In this document: positions 24,561 through 32,536 of the stretch, piece after piece
How positions within the stretch are numbered: position 1 is the stretch's first letter
How the letters are laid out: every line of letters starts with the position of its first letter
Source of the DNA: Bacillota bacterium
Lineage (GTDB): Bacteria > Bacillota > Bacilli > Lactobacillales > Aerococcaceae
Direction of reading: 5' to 3'
Length of the DNA: 44,674 nt
Assembly (NCBI GenBank): GCA_023442905.1
Contig: JAEZWY010000171.1
Span: 1 to 44,674 of the forward strand
Position numbers and translations under genes: made by a program
The notes under the pieces: model-generated
What the model saw: only the letters and a program-made list of their open reading frames with translations
Told to the model about the DNA's origin: nothing
Databases searched by the model: none

Positions 24561-24576
24561 AGGAGAGTATTTACAC

Positions 24577-25287
24577 ATGAAATTGAACAAAATTATCTTA
24601 GGTACGTCATTTGCATTAGCAGGTTTATTCGCTGCTACAAACAACAATAACGTAGAAGCGGCTACTTGGTCTGCTCGTACAGTTGCTGAAGTTTCAGCTG
24701 ATTTAGAAGCTACAGATGACACAACTACTTCATACACTATTCAATACGGTGATACTTTAGCAGCTATCGCTAAAGCATCTGACGTAAGTGTGAATGCATT
24801 AGTTGCAATCAACGACATCCAAAACGCTAACGTCATCTTCCCAGGAACTAAACTTTCATTTACAAAAGATGAAACAACTGGGGAAGTAAACGAAGTAACT
24901 GTAGAAGACTCTGCAACTGAAGAAGCAACTACTTATGATGTTGCTGAAGAAGTGGTAACTGAAACTATTTATGAAGCACCAGCTGAAGAAACTTATGTAG
25001 CAGAAGAAACTACATACGAAGAACCAGCAGCTGAAACAACTGCTTCAACTACTTCATACTCAAGCAACTCAGCTAAAGAAATCATCGCTCAACGTGAGTC
25101 AGGTGGATCTTACACAGCTTACAACGCTGCAGGTGGATACTATGGTCGTTACCAATTAAACCCTACATTAGTAGCATACGGTGCATCTCCAGCTGAGCAA
25201 GAAGTTGCTGCTGACAAATATGTTGCTGAACGTTACGGTTCATGGGATGCTGCTTTAGCATTCTGGAATGCTAACGGTTGGTACTAA
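24577..25287 (+). CDS. Secreted LysM protein with transglycosylase-like C-terminal domain
   Basis: A 236-residue exported protein. A signal peptide (1-29, LGTSFALAGLFAATNN-type core) precedes one LysM domain (about 56-98, YTIQYGDTLAAIAKASDVS). A Glu/Thr-rich linker (about 100-160) follows, then a compact C-terminal domain (about 168-236). The latter has IIAQRESGGSYTAYN with the Glu-Ser-Gly-Gly pattern of lytic transglycosylases and the GYYGRYQL and FWNANGWY motifs of lactobacillus aggregation-promoting-factor proteins. It should bind and remodel peptidoglycan. AAGGAGAG precedes the ATG. Control by WalR and by a long leader is suggested upstream. Confidence 0.87.
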   Translation: MKLNKIILGTSFALAGLFAATNNNNVEAATWSARTVAEVSADLEATDDTTTSYTIQYGDTLAAIAKASDVSVNALVAINDIQNANVIFPGTKLSFTKDETTGEVNEVTVEDSATEEATTYDVAEEVVTETIYEAPAEETYVAEETTYEEPAAETTASTTSYSSNSAKEIIAQRESGGSYTAYNAAGGYYGRYQLNPTLVAYGASPAEQEVAADKYVAERYGSWDAALAFWNANGWY

Positions 25288-25335
25288 GATAAAGTTTCTT
25301 CTATTTAGAAACGGTTATTTAAAATACAAACAAAC

Positions 25336-25361
25336 GAGTCAGGTTTTTCCTGGCTTTTTTG
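25336..25361 (+). terminator. Intrinsic terminator after the LysM gene
   Basis: AGTCAGG (25337-25343) pairs with CCTGGCT (25349-25355) around five T, followed by a T-run. Confidence 0.8.
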
Positions 25362-25442
25362 TATTATTGCAATCTAATTAGCGGATAACCTATATATCTT
25401 CTTAAGAGAAGGTTAAATTATAGGCATTAACATCTAAAAAGA

Positions 25443-25471
25443 TTGACAATATCTTTTTGTATTTATAGAAT
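25443..25471 (+). promoter_or_regulatory. SigA promoter of glmS
   Basis: A consensus TTGACA (25443-25448), a 17-base spacer and TAGAAT (25466-25471) place the start near 25478, about 34 bases before the ribozyme cleavage site. Confidence 0.8.
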
Positions 25472-25504
25472 GAAAGAGCTATTACTTTTAATAAAATCTC
25501 AACA

Positions 25505-25645
25505 TGAGATAGCGCTAGGCTTGCATAGCAAGTGACGAGGACTGAATTGATCGAAATATTCGGCGGATGATTCAGGGGTTGTACAATCCACAGGTGGGAA
25601 AAAAGTAAGGCAATCAATGATCTAGACCATCATTTTGCCTTATCA
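25505..25645 (+). ncRNA. glmS ribozyme (glucosamine-6-phosphate-activated)
   Basis: The self-cleaving riboswitch of glmS mRNAs. The cleavage site is A25511-G25512 in front of GCGC. P2 is CTTGC/GCAAG (25520-25531). The conserved core GTGACGAGG follows, then the ATCGA-AATATTCGGCGG segment and the GATTCAGGGGTTG pairing back to the CTGAATT stretch. AATCCACAGGTGGG and the P4-type stem AAGGCAA/TTGCCTT (25607-25641) complete it. These blocks match remembered glmS ribozymes in order and spacing. High glucosamine-6-phosphate would cut the message and lower GlmS. A further hairpin (25686-25712, CCTAT/ATAGG) lies before the ribosome site. Confidence 0.93.
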
Positions 25646-25745
25646 AATTACCGCCATGTACGTAGTAGCCAAATATAAAATGCGATAAGACACCTATTTG
25701 GATAGGGTCTAATTTTATGTCGCCAAATTAGGAGGAAACTGCAAC

Positions 25746-27557
25746 ATGTGTGGTATTGTAGGTTATATTGGAAATGGGTCAGCTCAAGGGGTATTATTAA
25801 ACGGTTTAGAACGTTTAGAGTACCGTGGTTATGATTCAGCAGGTGTATACGTTGTCGATGGAAATGGTCAAAACGGTCATTTATTCAGAGAAGAAGGACG
25901 TATCGCTAAACTACAAAGTGAAGTGGACATGTCATTAGATGCCCACACAGGTATTGGACATACACGTTGGGCAACACACGGTGAACCAAGTGTTCGCAAT
26001 GCCCATCCACATCAATCATCAACAGGTCGTTTCACATTAGTACATAATGGTGTTATTGAAAACTACCGGGAAATGAAAGAAGATTTCTTATCTGACCTGA
26101 CTTTCCACTCAGATACAGATACAGAAGTTGCTGTAAACTTAATTGAGCACTTCGCATTAACAGAAGGTTTAGATGCAGAAACTGCATTCTTAAAAGCCTT
26201 AAACGTGATTGAAGGTTCATACGCATTTGCTTTAATCGATTCAGAACAACCAGGTGTTGTATTTGCAGCGAAAAACAAATCACCTTTATTAATCGGTAAA
26301 GGTACTGACTTCAACACAATCGTTTCTGATGCAATGGCATCAATCGATTTAACTGACCAATACGTTGAAATTCATGACGGTGATATGGTTATCTTAACTG
26401 AAGAAAACGTTACAATTAAAAACCTAGCTGGCGAAACAATCGAACGTGCACCATATACTGCACAATTAGATGCCAATGACTTAGATAAAGGGACATACCC
26501 TTATTATATGATCAAAGAAATTGATGAGCAACCAGCTGTAATGCGTCGTATTATCCAAGAATACTCTGACGATAACAACGAATTAACAGTTGACCAAGAA
26601 ATCATCGATGCGATTAACGCAAGCGACCGTATCTACATCATCGGTGCAGGTACTTCAATGCATGCAGGTTTAGTTGGTAAAAACATCATCGAAAAAATGG
26701 TTAACATTCCAGTTGAAGTTCACGTAGCATCTGAATTTGCATACAATATGCCGGTATTGAGTGAAAAACCATTCTTCATTTACTTAACACAATCTGGTGA
26801 AACTGCAGATAGTCGTCAAGTATTGGTTCAAACCAACAAATTAGGCTACAAATCATTAACAATTACTAACGTGAAAGGTTCTACTTTATCACGTGAAGCT
26901 GACTACACATTATTATTACATGCAGGTCCAGAAATCGCTGTAGCATCAACCAAAGCATATACTGGCCAGATTGCAGTAATGGCTGTATTGGCTGAAGCAT
27001 TGCGTCGCAATTTAGGCTTTGAAGCCAAATTCGATATGGAACATGAATTGTCAATTATTGCTAATGCTATTCAAGTCATGATTGACGATAAAGATGAAAT
27101 TCATGAATTAGCGACTGAATTATTCACTGATAAAGCAAGTGCTTTCTATATTGGTCGTGGAATTGACTATGAGGTAAGCCGTGAAGCTGCTTTAAAAGTA
27201 AAAGAGATTTCATATATTCAAGCTGAAGGGTTTGCTTCAGGTGAATTGAAACATGGTACAATCTCACTTATCGAAGATGGCACACCAGTTATCGGTGTAA
27301 TCACACAAGAGAATACCGCTGCACACTCTCGTGGTAATATTGAAGAAGTGCGTTCGCGCGGAGCGAATACATTAATCATCTCTATGGAAGGTTTGGACCG
27401 TGAAGGTGACGATATTGTCATCCCAGCAGTAGAACCATTGTTATCTGCACTTGTATCAGTTATTCCAACGCAGTTACTAGCATACTATGCGTCATTAGAC
27501 CGCGGTTTAGATGTAGATAAGCCACGTAACCTAGCGAAGTCAGTAACAGTAGAATAA
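25746..27557 (+). CDS. glmS: Glutamine--fructose-6-phosphate aminotransferase (isomerizing)
   Basis: A complete 603-residue GlmS, the entry enzyme of hexosamine synthesis. The N-terminal Ntn glutaminase (about 1-220) has the processed nucleophile Cys right after Met in MCGIVGYIG and the GHTRWATHG motif. Two SIS domains follow (about 285-425 and 455-595), with TSMHAG, SQSGETADS and the active-site lysine in the terminal DKPRNLAKSVTVE. AGGAGG sits ahead of the ATG. Expression should be set by the ribozyme in its leader. NagB, encoded 2.5 kb downstream, catalyses the opposing flow. Confidence 0.98.
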   Translation: MCGIVGYIGNGSAQGVLLNGLERLEYRGYDSAGVYVVDGNGQNGHLFREEGRIAKLQSEVDMSLDAHTGIGHTRWATHGEPSVRNAHPHQSSTGRFTLVHNGVIENYREMKEDFLSDLTFHSDTDTEVAVNLIEHFALTEGLDAETAFLKALNVIEGSYAFALIDSEQPGVVFAAKNKSPLLIGKGTDFNTIVSDAMASIDLTDQYVEIHDGDMVILTEENVTIKNLAGETIERAPYTAQLDANDLDKGTYPYYMIKEIDEQPAVMRRIIQEYSDDNNELTVDQEIIDAINASDRIYIIGAGTSMHAGLVGKNIIEKMVNIPVEVHVASEFAYNMPVLSEKPFFIYLTQSGETADSRQVLVQTNKLGYKSLTITNVKGSTLSREADYTLLLHAGPEIAVASTKAYTGQIAVMAVLAEALRRNLGFEAKFDMEHELSIIANAIQVMIDDKDEIHELATELFTDKASAFYIGRGIDYEVSREAALKVKEISYIQAEGFASGELKHGTISLIEDGTPVIGVITQENTAAHSRGNIEEVRSRGANTLIISMEGLDREGDDIVIPAVEPLLSALVSVIPTQLLAYYASLDRGLDVDKPRNLAKSVTVE

Positions 27558-27663
27558 TAAACCTTATCACGAATTACATTTTCGAGCTTAACTCGTTTGA
27601 TTGTCTAATTATGTGAGAAATAGGCTGGGGGAACCTTGCTTCTGAATCAATGCCGCCCATGCG

Positions 27664-27700
27664 AAAAAGGCCAAGCAATTAGCCATTGCTTGGCCTTTTT
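27664..27700. terminator. Bidirectional terminator after glmS
   Basis: AAAAAGGCCAAGCAAT (27664-27679) pairs perfectly with ATTGCTTGGCCTTTTT (27685-27700). It can serve glmS and the convergent DUF421 gene. Confidence 0.93.
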
Positions 27701-27755
27701 ATCATTCATTTATGATATGAAGACGGTTTTTGATTACAGATTACATTCTTAAGTG

Positions 27756-28424
27756 TTAGCCATCTATACAATAGTCTTTATTCATTACATCATGATTGGT
27801 TAGAATATAAAACGCCTTTTCCGCAGACCACGCTACATATATAATCTCATGCAATATTGTATAACCCTCTTTATTCAAATTATCCAGTAACCATTTTCTC
27901 GTCAAGCCATGCGTTTCCAAAACCCTATCTTGAATGATGCCATGATCAACAAGCATTAAGGCAATATGGTTATCTTCTTGAGATTTTTTCAATACACTGA
28001 CTTGACCAGCGCTTTCTAGAATAACGTGTTTAGCATTTTCAAGGGAAAAACATTGTTGTTGCCTTAACATGGTCCTTAATTGTTCCATTTCAATATGATT
28101 TTTAGAGAGCGCTTTTAAGTTTATTACGCCATCTCTAACAATGATAGAAGGTTCACCTTTTAATAAACGACTTACCTTTGTATTTTTCTGCACTATTCTT
28201 TCAATGATGTAAATAAGGGCTCCCCATAGAAATAGAGCGAATACAAGATGCCCTATATTTATTTTATCGTCATATATAGATTCCTCTAAAATGCCACCTA
28301 ATACCAAAGTATAAATAAGATCAAAAGGAGTAACGTCCGCCAAAGCTTTTTTACCTAACACACGTGTGACTAGCATAAGGCTGACTAAACCAAAAACAAG
28401 TTTAAGGCTTATTGAAAGTAGCAT
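27756..28424 (-). CDS. DUF421 (YetF-type) membrane protein
   Basis: A 222-residue protein of the YetF/YcaP/DUF421 family. Three N-terminal membrane segments (about 4-20, 33-47 and 55-76) are followed by a soluble cytoplasmic domain with the family's GEPSIIVRDGVINLKALSKNHI and LRQQQCFSLENAKHVILES segments. The ATG follows TAAGGAGGA. A TATAAT -10 lies close by on the minus strand (28444-28449 region). The cellular role of the family is unresolved. It is monocistronic and convergent with glmS. Confidence 0.87.
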   Translation of the reverse strand: MLLSISLKLVFGLVSLMLVTRVLGKKALADVTPFDLIYTLVLGGILEESIYDDKINIGHLVFALFLWGALIYIIERIVQKNTKVSRLLKGEPSIIVRDGVINLKALSKNHIEMEQLRTMLRQQQCFSLENAKHVILESAGQVSVLKKSQEDNHIALMLVDHGIIQDRVLETHGLTRKWLLDNLNKEGYTILHEIIYVAWSAEKAFYILTNHDVMNKDYCIDG

Positions 28425-28725
28425 ATAAATCCTCCTTAAATATCATTATAAAGCGATGCATGTGCTTCAATTTTTTTATTTTTCTATTAAAAAGTATATA
28501 CAATCTAAAAGTATTGTCGTCATATAGTGCCAAAATTATTTGTTTGTTTAAAATCCTCAGCAAAGGGCCTTTTAGGAGAAGTGATGCAGTGTCTAAGTCG
28601 CATCTACTCGTGTTTACAAATTAAAGCAACCAACATGCTGAGTACATGAAGATTAAAGGCACACTAGTTGAAAGAATATGTAGTTATAGATTAAGGCTAG
28701 CAGTGACTTAGTCGATTAAATAAAT
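28425..28725. other. Gene-free spacer upstream of the DUF421 gene
   Basis: About 300 AT-rich bases. I see the minus-strand DUF421 promoter near 28444 with the sequence TTATAAAGCG, which recurs in the SDR promoter repeat at 29796. No credible reading frame has a ribosome site, and no strong hairpin lies here apart from the SDR terminator that follows. Confidence 0.5.
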
Positions 28726-28772
28726 AATAAGAGATTCAAGTTTATCCTTACAGGTAAACTTGACCTCTTATT
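28726..28772 (-). terminator. Hairpin terminator after the SDR gene
   Basis: AATAAGAG and CAAGTTTA in the left arm (28726-28744) pair with TAAACTTG and CTCTTATT in the right arm (28755-28772). The T-run on the minus strand is weak, so termination may be partial. Confidence 0.6.
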
Positions 28773-28813
28773 ACAGATTTTATTTATCATTATCATTTAA
28801 CTATGCATGTTGA

Positions 28814-29704
28814 TTATTCAGTAGAGATGGTGCTACCACCTGTGATTTTAATAATTTCACCACTGATATAAGAAGAATCATTTGAAGCAAGTAAAACATA
28901 AGTCGGCGCAAGTTCAGCAGGCTGACCAGAACGTGCTAGTTGAGTGTCTTGCCCAAAACTTTCGAGTCCACCTTCTAGTTGTCCACCATCTAATTGTAAA
29001 GGTGTCCATACTGGACCAGGTGCTACACCATTGACCCGAATGCCTTTTGGTGCAAAGTATCCAGATAATAGGGCAGTGAAAGTTGATATTGCACCGTTAG
29101 TTACGGCGTAATCAAAGAATGAAACAGAAGGATTAAATGAATTCACGGAAGAAGTTGTAACAATTGTACTGCCAGGCTCTAGGTATTTTTCAGCTTCTTT
29201 CACGGATTCATACATACTGATAATATTTACTTGGAAGGTGTCTCTTACTTGTTGCATTGGTAGATCTTCAAGCTTTTCATGAGCAATTTGTTGCGCCGCA
29301 TTTAAAACTAAAATATCTAGTGCACCAAAGGCCTTAACAGTTTCTGACACAATTTTAGCGCCATTTCCCTCTTCCTTAAAATCGTATGGTAATAAGAGTG
29401 CTTTACGACCTTCTTTTTCAATCAACTCTTTTACTTCCTCAGCGTCTGATTCTTCGCCTGGTAAGAAATGGATGGCCACATTGGCACCTTCTCTTGCGAA
29501 AGCGATCGCTACCGCTCGACCAATACCTGAATCTCCTCCTGTAATTAGCGCATTACGACCGGTTAGTTTTCCTGAGCCTTTATAAGTGTTTTCACCACAG
29601 TCAGGTACAGGTTTCATTTTATTTTGCAGAGCCGGTCCCTCTTGGTCTTGTTTAGGGAATCCGTCTTTATGATATAGTTCCTTTGGATTTTTTAAGTTAG
29701 ACAT
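28814..29704 (-). CDS. SDR family oxidoreductase with catalytic Lys replaced by Asn
   Basis: A 296-residue short-chain dehydrogenase of the YhxC/YdaD/YghA type, with a 50-residue N-terminal extension (PKQDQEGPALQNKMKPVPDC) before the fold. The cofactor motif is TGGDSGIG (55-62). The catalytic Ser186 (VTTSSVNS) and Tyr199 are in place, but the YxxxK motif reads YAVTN: the usual Lys is Asn203. The change is a clear AAC codon. Relatives are NAD(P)-dependent general-stress or osmotic-stress proteins. GGAGGAA precedes the ATG. Activity may be lost or altered. A good SigA promoter with an unusual inverted repeat lies upstream. Confidence 0.85.
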   Translation of the reverse strand: MSNLKNPKELYHKDGFPKQDQEGPALQNKMKPVPDCGENTYKGSGKLTGRNALITGGDSGIGRAVAIAFAREGANVAIHFLPGEESDAEEVKELIEKEGRKALLLPYDFKEEGNGAKIVSETVKAFGALDILVLNAAQQIAHEKLEDLPMQQVRDTFQVNIISMYESVKEAEKYLEPGSTIVTTSSVNSFNPSVSFFDYAVTNGAISTFTALLSGYFAPKGIRVNGVAPGPVWTPLQLDGGQLEGGLESFGQDTQLARSGQPAELAPTYVLLASNDSSYISGEIIKITGGSTISTE

Positions 29705-29750
29705 ATGAAATTCCTCCTATGTGACCTATCCAATATTAGTTATATTATTC

Positions 29751-29808
29751 ACTATAACAACGCTTTATTAGATTTGCAAATATTTACCATTATCTTATAA
29801 AGCGTTGT
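29751..29808 (-). promoter_or_regulatory. SDR promoter framed by a 12-bp inverted repeat
   Basis: On the minus strand TTGCAA (29774-29779), a 17-base spacer and TATAGT (29751-29756) make a strong promoter. The perfect inverted repeat ACAACGCTTTAT (29757-29768) and ATAAAGCGTTGT (29797-29808) brackets the -35. A smaller palindrome ATTTGCAAAT lies inside. Both arms could bind one regulator on either side of the -35. The rest of 29809-29978 shows no gene. Confidence 0.65.
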
Positions 29809-29978
29809 GCGATACCCTCTATTAATCTCCGATATGCATACGAAAGTTTTGTAAAAGGAAGATGCAATAAATAAAAGACACAGGGTATAGTATAAGTATG
29901 AATCATTGAAAGGCAAAATGATTGTAAGTTGTATACACTGACTAAAGGAAGGATTGTAGTAATAAGGAATGTACAGAT

Positions 29979-30021
29979 AAATAGCCCATGACAACGACTC
30001 TAAGTCTGTCATAGGCTATTT
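29979..30021. terminator. Terminator at the 3' end of nagB
   Basis: AATAGCC and ATGACA (left arm, 29980-29993) pair with TGTCAT and GGCTATT (right arm, 30007-30020). The stem is strong. The T-rich flank is better on the plus strand than on the nagB strand. Confidence 0.65.
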
Positions 30022-30045
30022 GTTTATTTTAAAGTAACTCGGTGG

Positions 30046-30753
30046 CTATTTATTTAAGAGGCTTGCAGCAGCCCTATCTAGGTAAACGGCCACATTAGGA
30101 TGTTCTTGTAACAGGCTTGCAGGTACCTCTTCAGTCACAGGGCCTTCAACCATATCCTTAACTGCTTGAGCTTTAGATTCACCAAAAGCGAGTAGTAGTA
30201 TACGTTTGGACTGCATGATAGATGCTAGTCCCATAGAGAAAGCTTTGGTTGGTACATCTTCTACAGAATCGAAGAAACGAGCATTTGCTTGAATAGTACT
30301 TTCTGCTAAGTCTACTAATTGCGTTTTCGTATGGCGAGAAGAACCTGGCTCGTTGAAACCGATATGCGCATTTTGTCCAATACCTAGAATTTGTAAATCA
30401 ATTGGATGCTCATCTAATAGTGCATTGTAGCGAGCAATTTCTGCCTCAACATCTGTTGCTAAACCGTTAGGGATGAACGTTTCTTTGAAAGGTTTCTTAC
30501 TGAAAAGGTGCTTGTCCATAAAAGTTGCGTAGCTTTCTGGGTGGTTAGCCGGCAAGCCAAAATATTCATCTAGGTTTAAAGCAGTTGCGTTACTAAAGTC
30601 TAAGTCAGAAGATGTTAAATATTCATATAAATCTTCTGGTGTTGAACCCGTTGCTAAACCAAAAGTTGTTGCACCGCTGGCTAATGCCTGGTCAAATTCA
30701 TGGAAAACCTCTTTAGATGCTTCTTTTGCGGTATCAAAAATCTTGATATCCAT
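30046..30753 (-). CDS. nagB: Glucosamine-6-phosphate deaminase
   Basis: A 235-residue NagB of the short Firmicute type, lacking the allosteric C-terminal part of the E. coli enzyme. It turns glucosamine-6-phosphate into fructose-6-phosphate and ammonia. Visible are the phosphate loop GLATGSTP (31-38 region), the catalytic-base motif LNLDEYFGLP (about residue 62), and GIGQNAHIGFNEPG (about 125-138) with the catalytic His. TAGGAGGAT precedes the ATG. No nagA lies beside it. A 12-bp palindrome in its leader may bind a GntR-type regulator. It opposes GlmS encoded nearby. Confidence 0.96.
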   Translation of the reverse strand: MDIKIFDTAKEASKEVFHEFDQALASGATTFGLATGSTPEDLYEYLTSSDLDFSNATALNLDEYFGLPANHPESYATFMDKHLFSKKPFKETFIPNGLATDVEAEIARYNALLDEHPIDLQILGIGQNAHIGFNEPGSSRHTKTQLVDLAESTIQANARFFDSVEDVPTKAFSMGLASIMQSKRILLLAFGESKAQAVKDMVEGPVTEEVPASLLQEHPNVAVYLDRAAASLLNK

Positions 30754-30777
30754 AAATAATCCTCCTAAAATGTGAAT

Positions 30778-30789
30778 TTTTGATCAAAA
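30778..30789. promoter_or_regulatory. Palindrome in the nagB leader
   Basis: TTTTGATCAAAA is a perfect 12-bp palindrome 25 bases upstream of the nagB ATG, with a possible minus-strand TATGAT -10 further up (30814-30819). It could be an operator, but AT-rich palindromes of this size also occur by chance. Confidence 0.35.
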
Positions 30790-30884
30790 TCTGAACTTTA
30801 CTGTTAGTCTATCATAGAAATGTAGAAAGAGGAACAAGGAAAAAGTGTCATGCTTAAGTGTGCCAAACTTACATGCTGAAATCA

Positions 30885-30899
30885 TTGTAACCGCTTCCG
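30885..30899 (+). promoter_or_regulatory. cre-like site before the dead mannitol PTS gene
   Basis: TTGTAACCGCTTCCG matches 14 of 15 cre positions (the final W is G). It lies 47 bases before the start codon of the mtlA remnant. This is the expected place for catabolite control of a sugar PTS gene, and it has outlived the gene itself. Confidence 0.6.
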
Positions 30900-30946
30900 A
30901 TTACGAATAAGATAATAGATGAATTAAACAAAGGAGGAGAACGCTC

Positions 30947-31110
30947 GTGTCGGAGAAAACGAAAAATTCAGGTTTAAAGGCATCAGTTCAAAAATTAGGT
31001 TCTTATTTATCTAGTATGGTTATGCCTAATATAGGCCAATTATTAGGTGGAGATTATTACAACTCTTGGAAATACAGACTTAATTGCTGAAATTGAAGGC
31101 AAGATTCAAT
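30947..31110 (+). pseudogene. Mannitol PTS EIICB (mtlA) remnant, deletion scar
   Basis: A GTG behind an excellent AAGGAGGAGA site opens a frame whose first 33 residues contain LKASVQKLGSYLSSMVMPNIG, the conserved N-terminus of mannitol-specific EIIC. After NIGQLLGG the match stops and the frame ends at 31090 (TGA). A second frame (to TAG at 31110) reads EIITTLGNTDLIAEIEGKIQ, which looks like the end of another protein. The simplest reading is a large deletion joining the start of mtlA to the tail of a later gene of the operon. Promoter, cre site and terminator remain. Confidence 0.72.
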
Positions 31111-31148
31111 AGTTCATATTGAAAGATGATAAATAACAATATTGAAAA

Positions 31149-31182
31149 AGGGATTGCAGTATCGAATTGCAGTCCCTTTTTT
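31149..31182 (+). terminator. Intrinsic terminator after the mtlA scar
   Basis: AGGGATTGCAGT (31149-31160) pairs with ATTGCAGTCCCT (31166-31177) with two G-U pairs around a 5-base loop, followed by six T. It is probably the original terminator of the lost mannitol operon. Confidence 0.88.
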
Positions 31183-31325
31183 ATCTTTTGTGATAGGAAA
31201 TTTCGTTCAAAAGACGACGGGAATCGATATGTCCATTTTATTGATATGATAAGGAATAAAAGGTAAAGTTGCCATAACTAGTTAGATAAAATCGATGAAA
31301 GATTTTTCAGAAAGGACGGTAGCAG

Positions 31326-32510
31326 ATGAGTGATTTTCAACCATCAAAAGCGGTGCAATCCTTGCCAAGGCAATATTTTTCGAGTTTGACAAAGACGATT
31401 GCTGACCTCAAAAGTCGCTATGATGATGTAATTGATCTAGCAGTAGGCACTCCGGACTTACCAGCACCCAATGCTTTGAAAGAGGCTTTGAAGTTAGCTA
31501 TTGATAAGTCACAACATGACCGATACGGAGCTTACCGAGGGGAGGATTTCTTTAAGGAAGCGGTGGCACATTTTTATCAGTCACAGTTTGGCGTTACAGT
31601 AGATCCAAAAACTGAAGTGGCCTTATTCCATGGGTCTAAAGAAGCTATTATGAAGGTGAGTCAAGTGCTGGTGGACCAAGGGGATGGTATTTTATTACCC
31701 AACCCCACCTACCCAGACTATTTATCCGCTGTTGGTTTAACACAAGCAGAAACCATCTTTATGGACCTATTAGAAGAGAACGACTTTCTAGTGGACTTTA
31801 ACCAACTAAGTCACGTAGATCTTGATAGAGCCCGGCTAATGTACCTAAATTATCCCAACAACCCAACAGGCGCCTTAGCAACGCAAAATTTTTTTGAAGA
31901 AGCAGTGGCAGTAGCCAAGAACAACAATATTTTTGTGGTTCATGATTTTGCTTATGGACCGTATGTTTTTGATCACGAGAAGACCATATCATATTTGGAA
32001 ACGCCATGTGCTAAGGAAGTCGGACTTGAATTATTTTCTTTGTCTAAAATTTACAATATTCCAGGATGGCGGATTGGTTTTGCAGTGGGAAATGCCCAGG
32101 TAGTGGGTTATCTAAATAGCCTACAAGACCATACGACAGTCGGTATGTACGGGGCTATGCAAGAAGCGGTTGCTACTTTAATGGTAGAAGAAAATCAAGA
32201 TTTTATTGATGAAATGAAAGCTACTTATCAAGCTAGACGAGATGCAGTCATTCGTATATTTGTCCAGGTGGGTATTGAAGTGTTGCCATCTAAGGGAACA
32301 ATTTACCAATGGATGAAGACGCCAAGTGGGGTAGATGCAGAGACTTTTGTGCAAATTCTTGCTGAAGAAGTGCATGTGGCAGTGGCGCCGGGTAATGGTT
32401 TTGGTAGTGCAGGAGAGGGGGATATCCGAATTGGCTTAATTGCTGATACAGTTATTTTGCAAGAAGCGGCTAGTAGGATTGCTCGAGTATACAAGCAATT
32501 CAATAACTAA
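31326..32510 (+). CDS. Class I/II aminotransferase, PLP-dependent
   Basis: A 394-residue fold-type I aminotransferase. The N-terminal substrate motif is DLAVGTPDLPAP (about 37-48), followed by the PNPTYPDY cofactor region. NYPNNPTGA (about 177-185) holds the conserved Asn, and the PLP Lys is in SLSKIYNIPGWRIGF (about 241). The C-terminal Arg is in GDIRIGL. The overall pattern is that of the LL-diaminopimelate/aspartate-type group, but substrate cannot be fixed. AAAGGACGG precedes the ATG. It is followed by an NlpA lipoprotein gene after 26 bases, so it may act on the imported amino acid, possibly methionine. Confidence 0.85.
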   Translation: MSDFQPSKAVQSLPRQYFSSLTKTIADLKSRYDDVIDLAVGTPDLPAPNALKEALKLAIDKSQHDRYGAYRGEDFFKEAVAHFYQSQFGVTVDPKTEVALFHGSKEAIMKVSQVLVDQGDGILLPNPTYPDYLSAVGLTQAETIFMDLLEENDFLVDFNQLSHVDLDRARLMYLNYPNNPTGALATQNFFEEAVAVAKNNNIFVVHDFAYGPYVFDHEKTISYLETPCAKEVGLELFSLSKIYNIPGWRIGFAVGNAQVVGYLNSLQDHTTVGMYGAMQEAVATLMVEENQDFIDEMKATYQARRDAVIRIFVQVGIEVLPSKGTIYQWMKTPSGVDAETFVQILAEEVHVAVAPGNGFGSAGEGDIRIGLIADTVILQEAASRIARVYKQFNN

Positions 32511-32536
32511 ACATTATATATGGAGGAGAATAACAG

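Noticed and set aside
25402..25617. A 71-codon open frame on the minus strand
   Set aside because: It lies antisense to the glmS promoter and ribozyme and has no start signals.
29752..30012. An 86-codon open frame on the minus strand in the nagB/SDR spacer
   Set aside because: It has no ribosome site, runs through a terminator hairpin and the SDR promoter repeat, and its hydrophobic look comes from AT-rich DNA.
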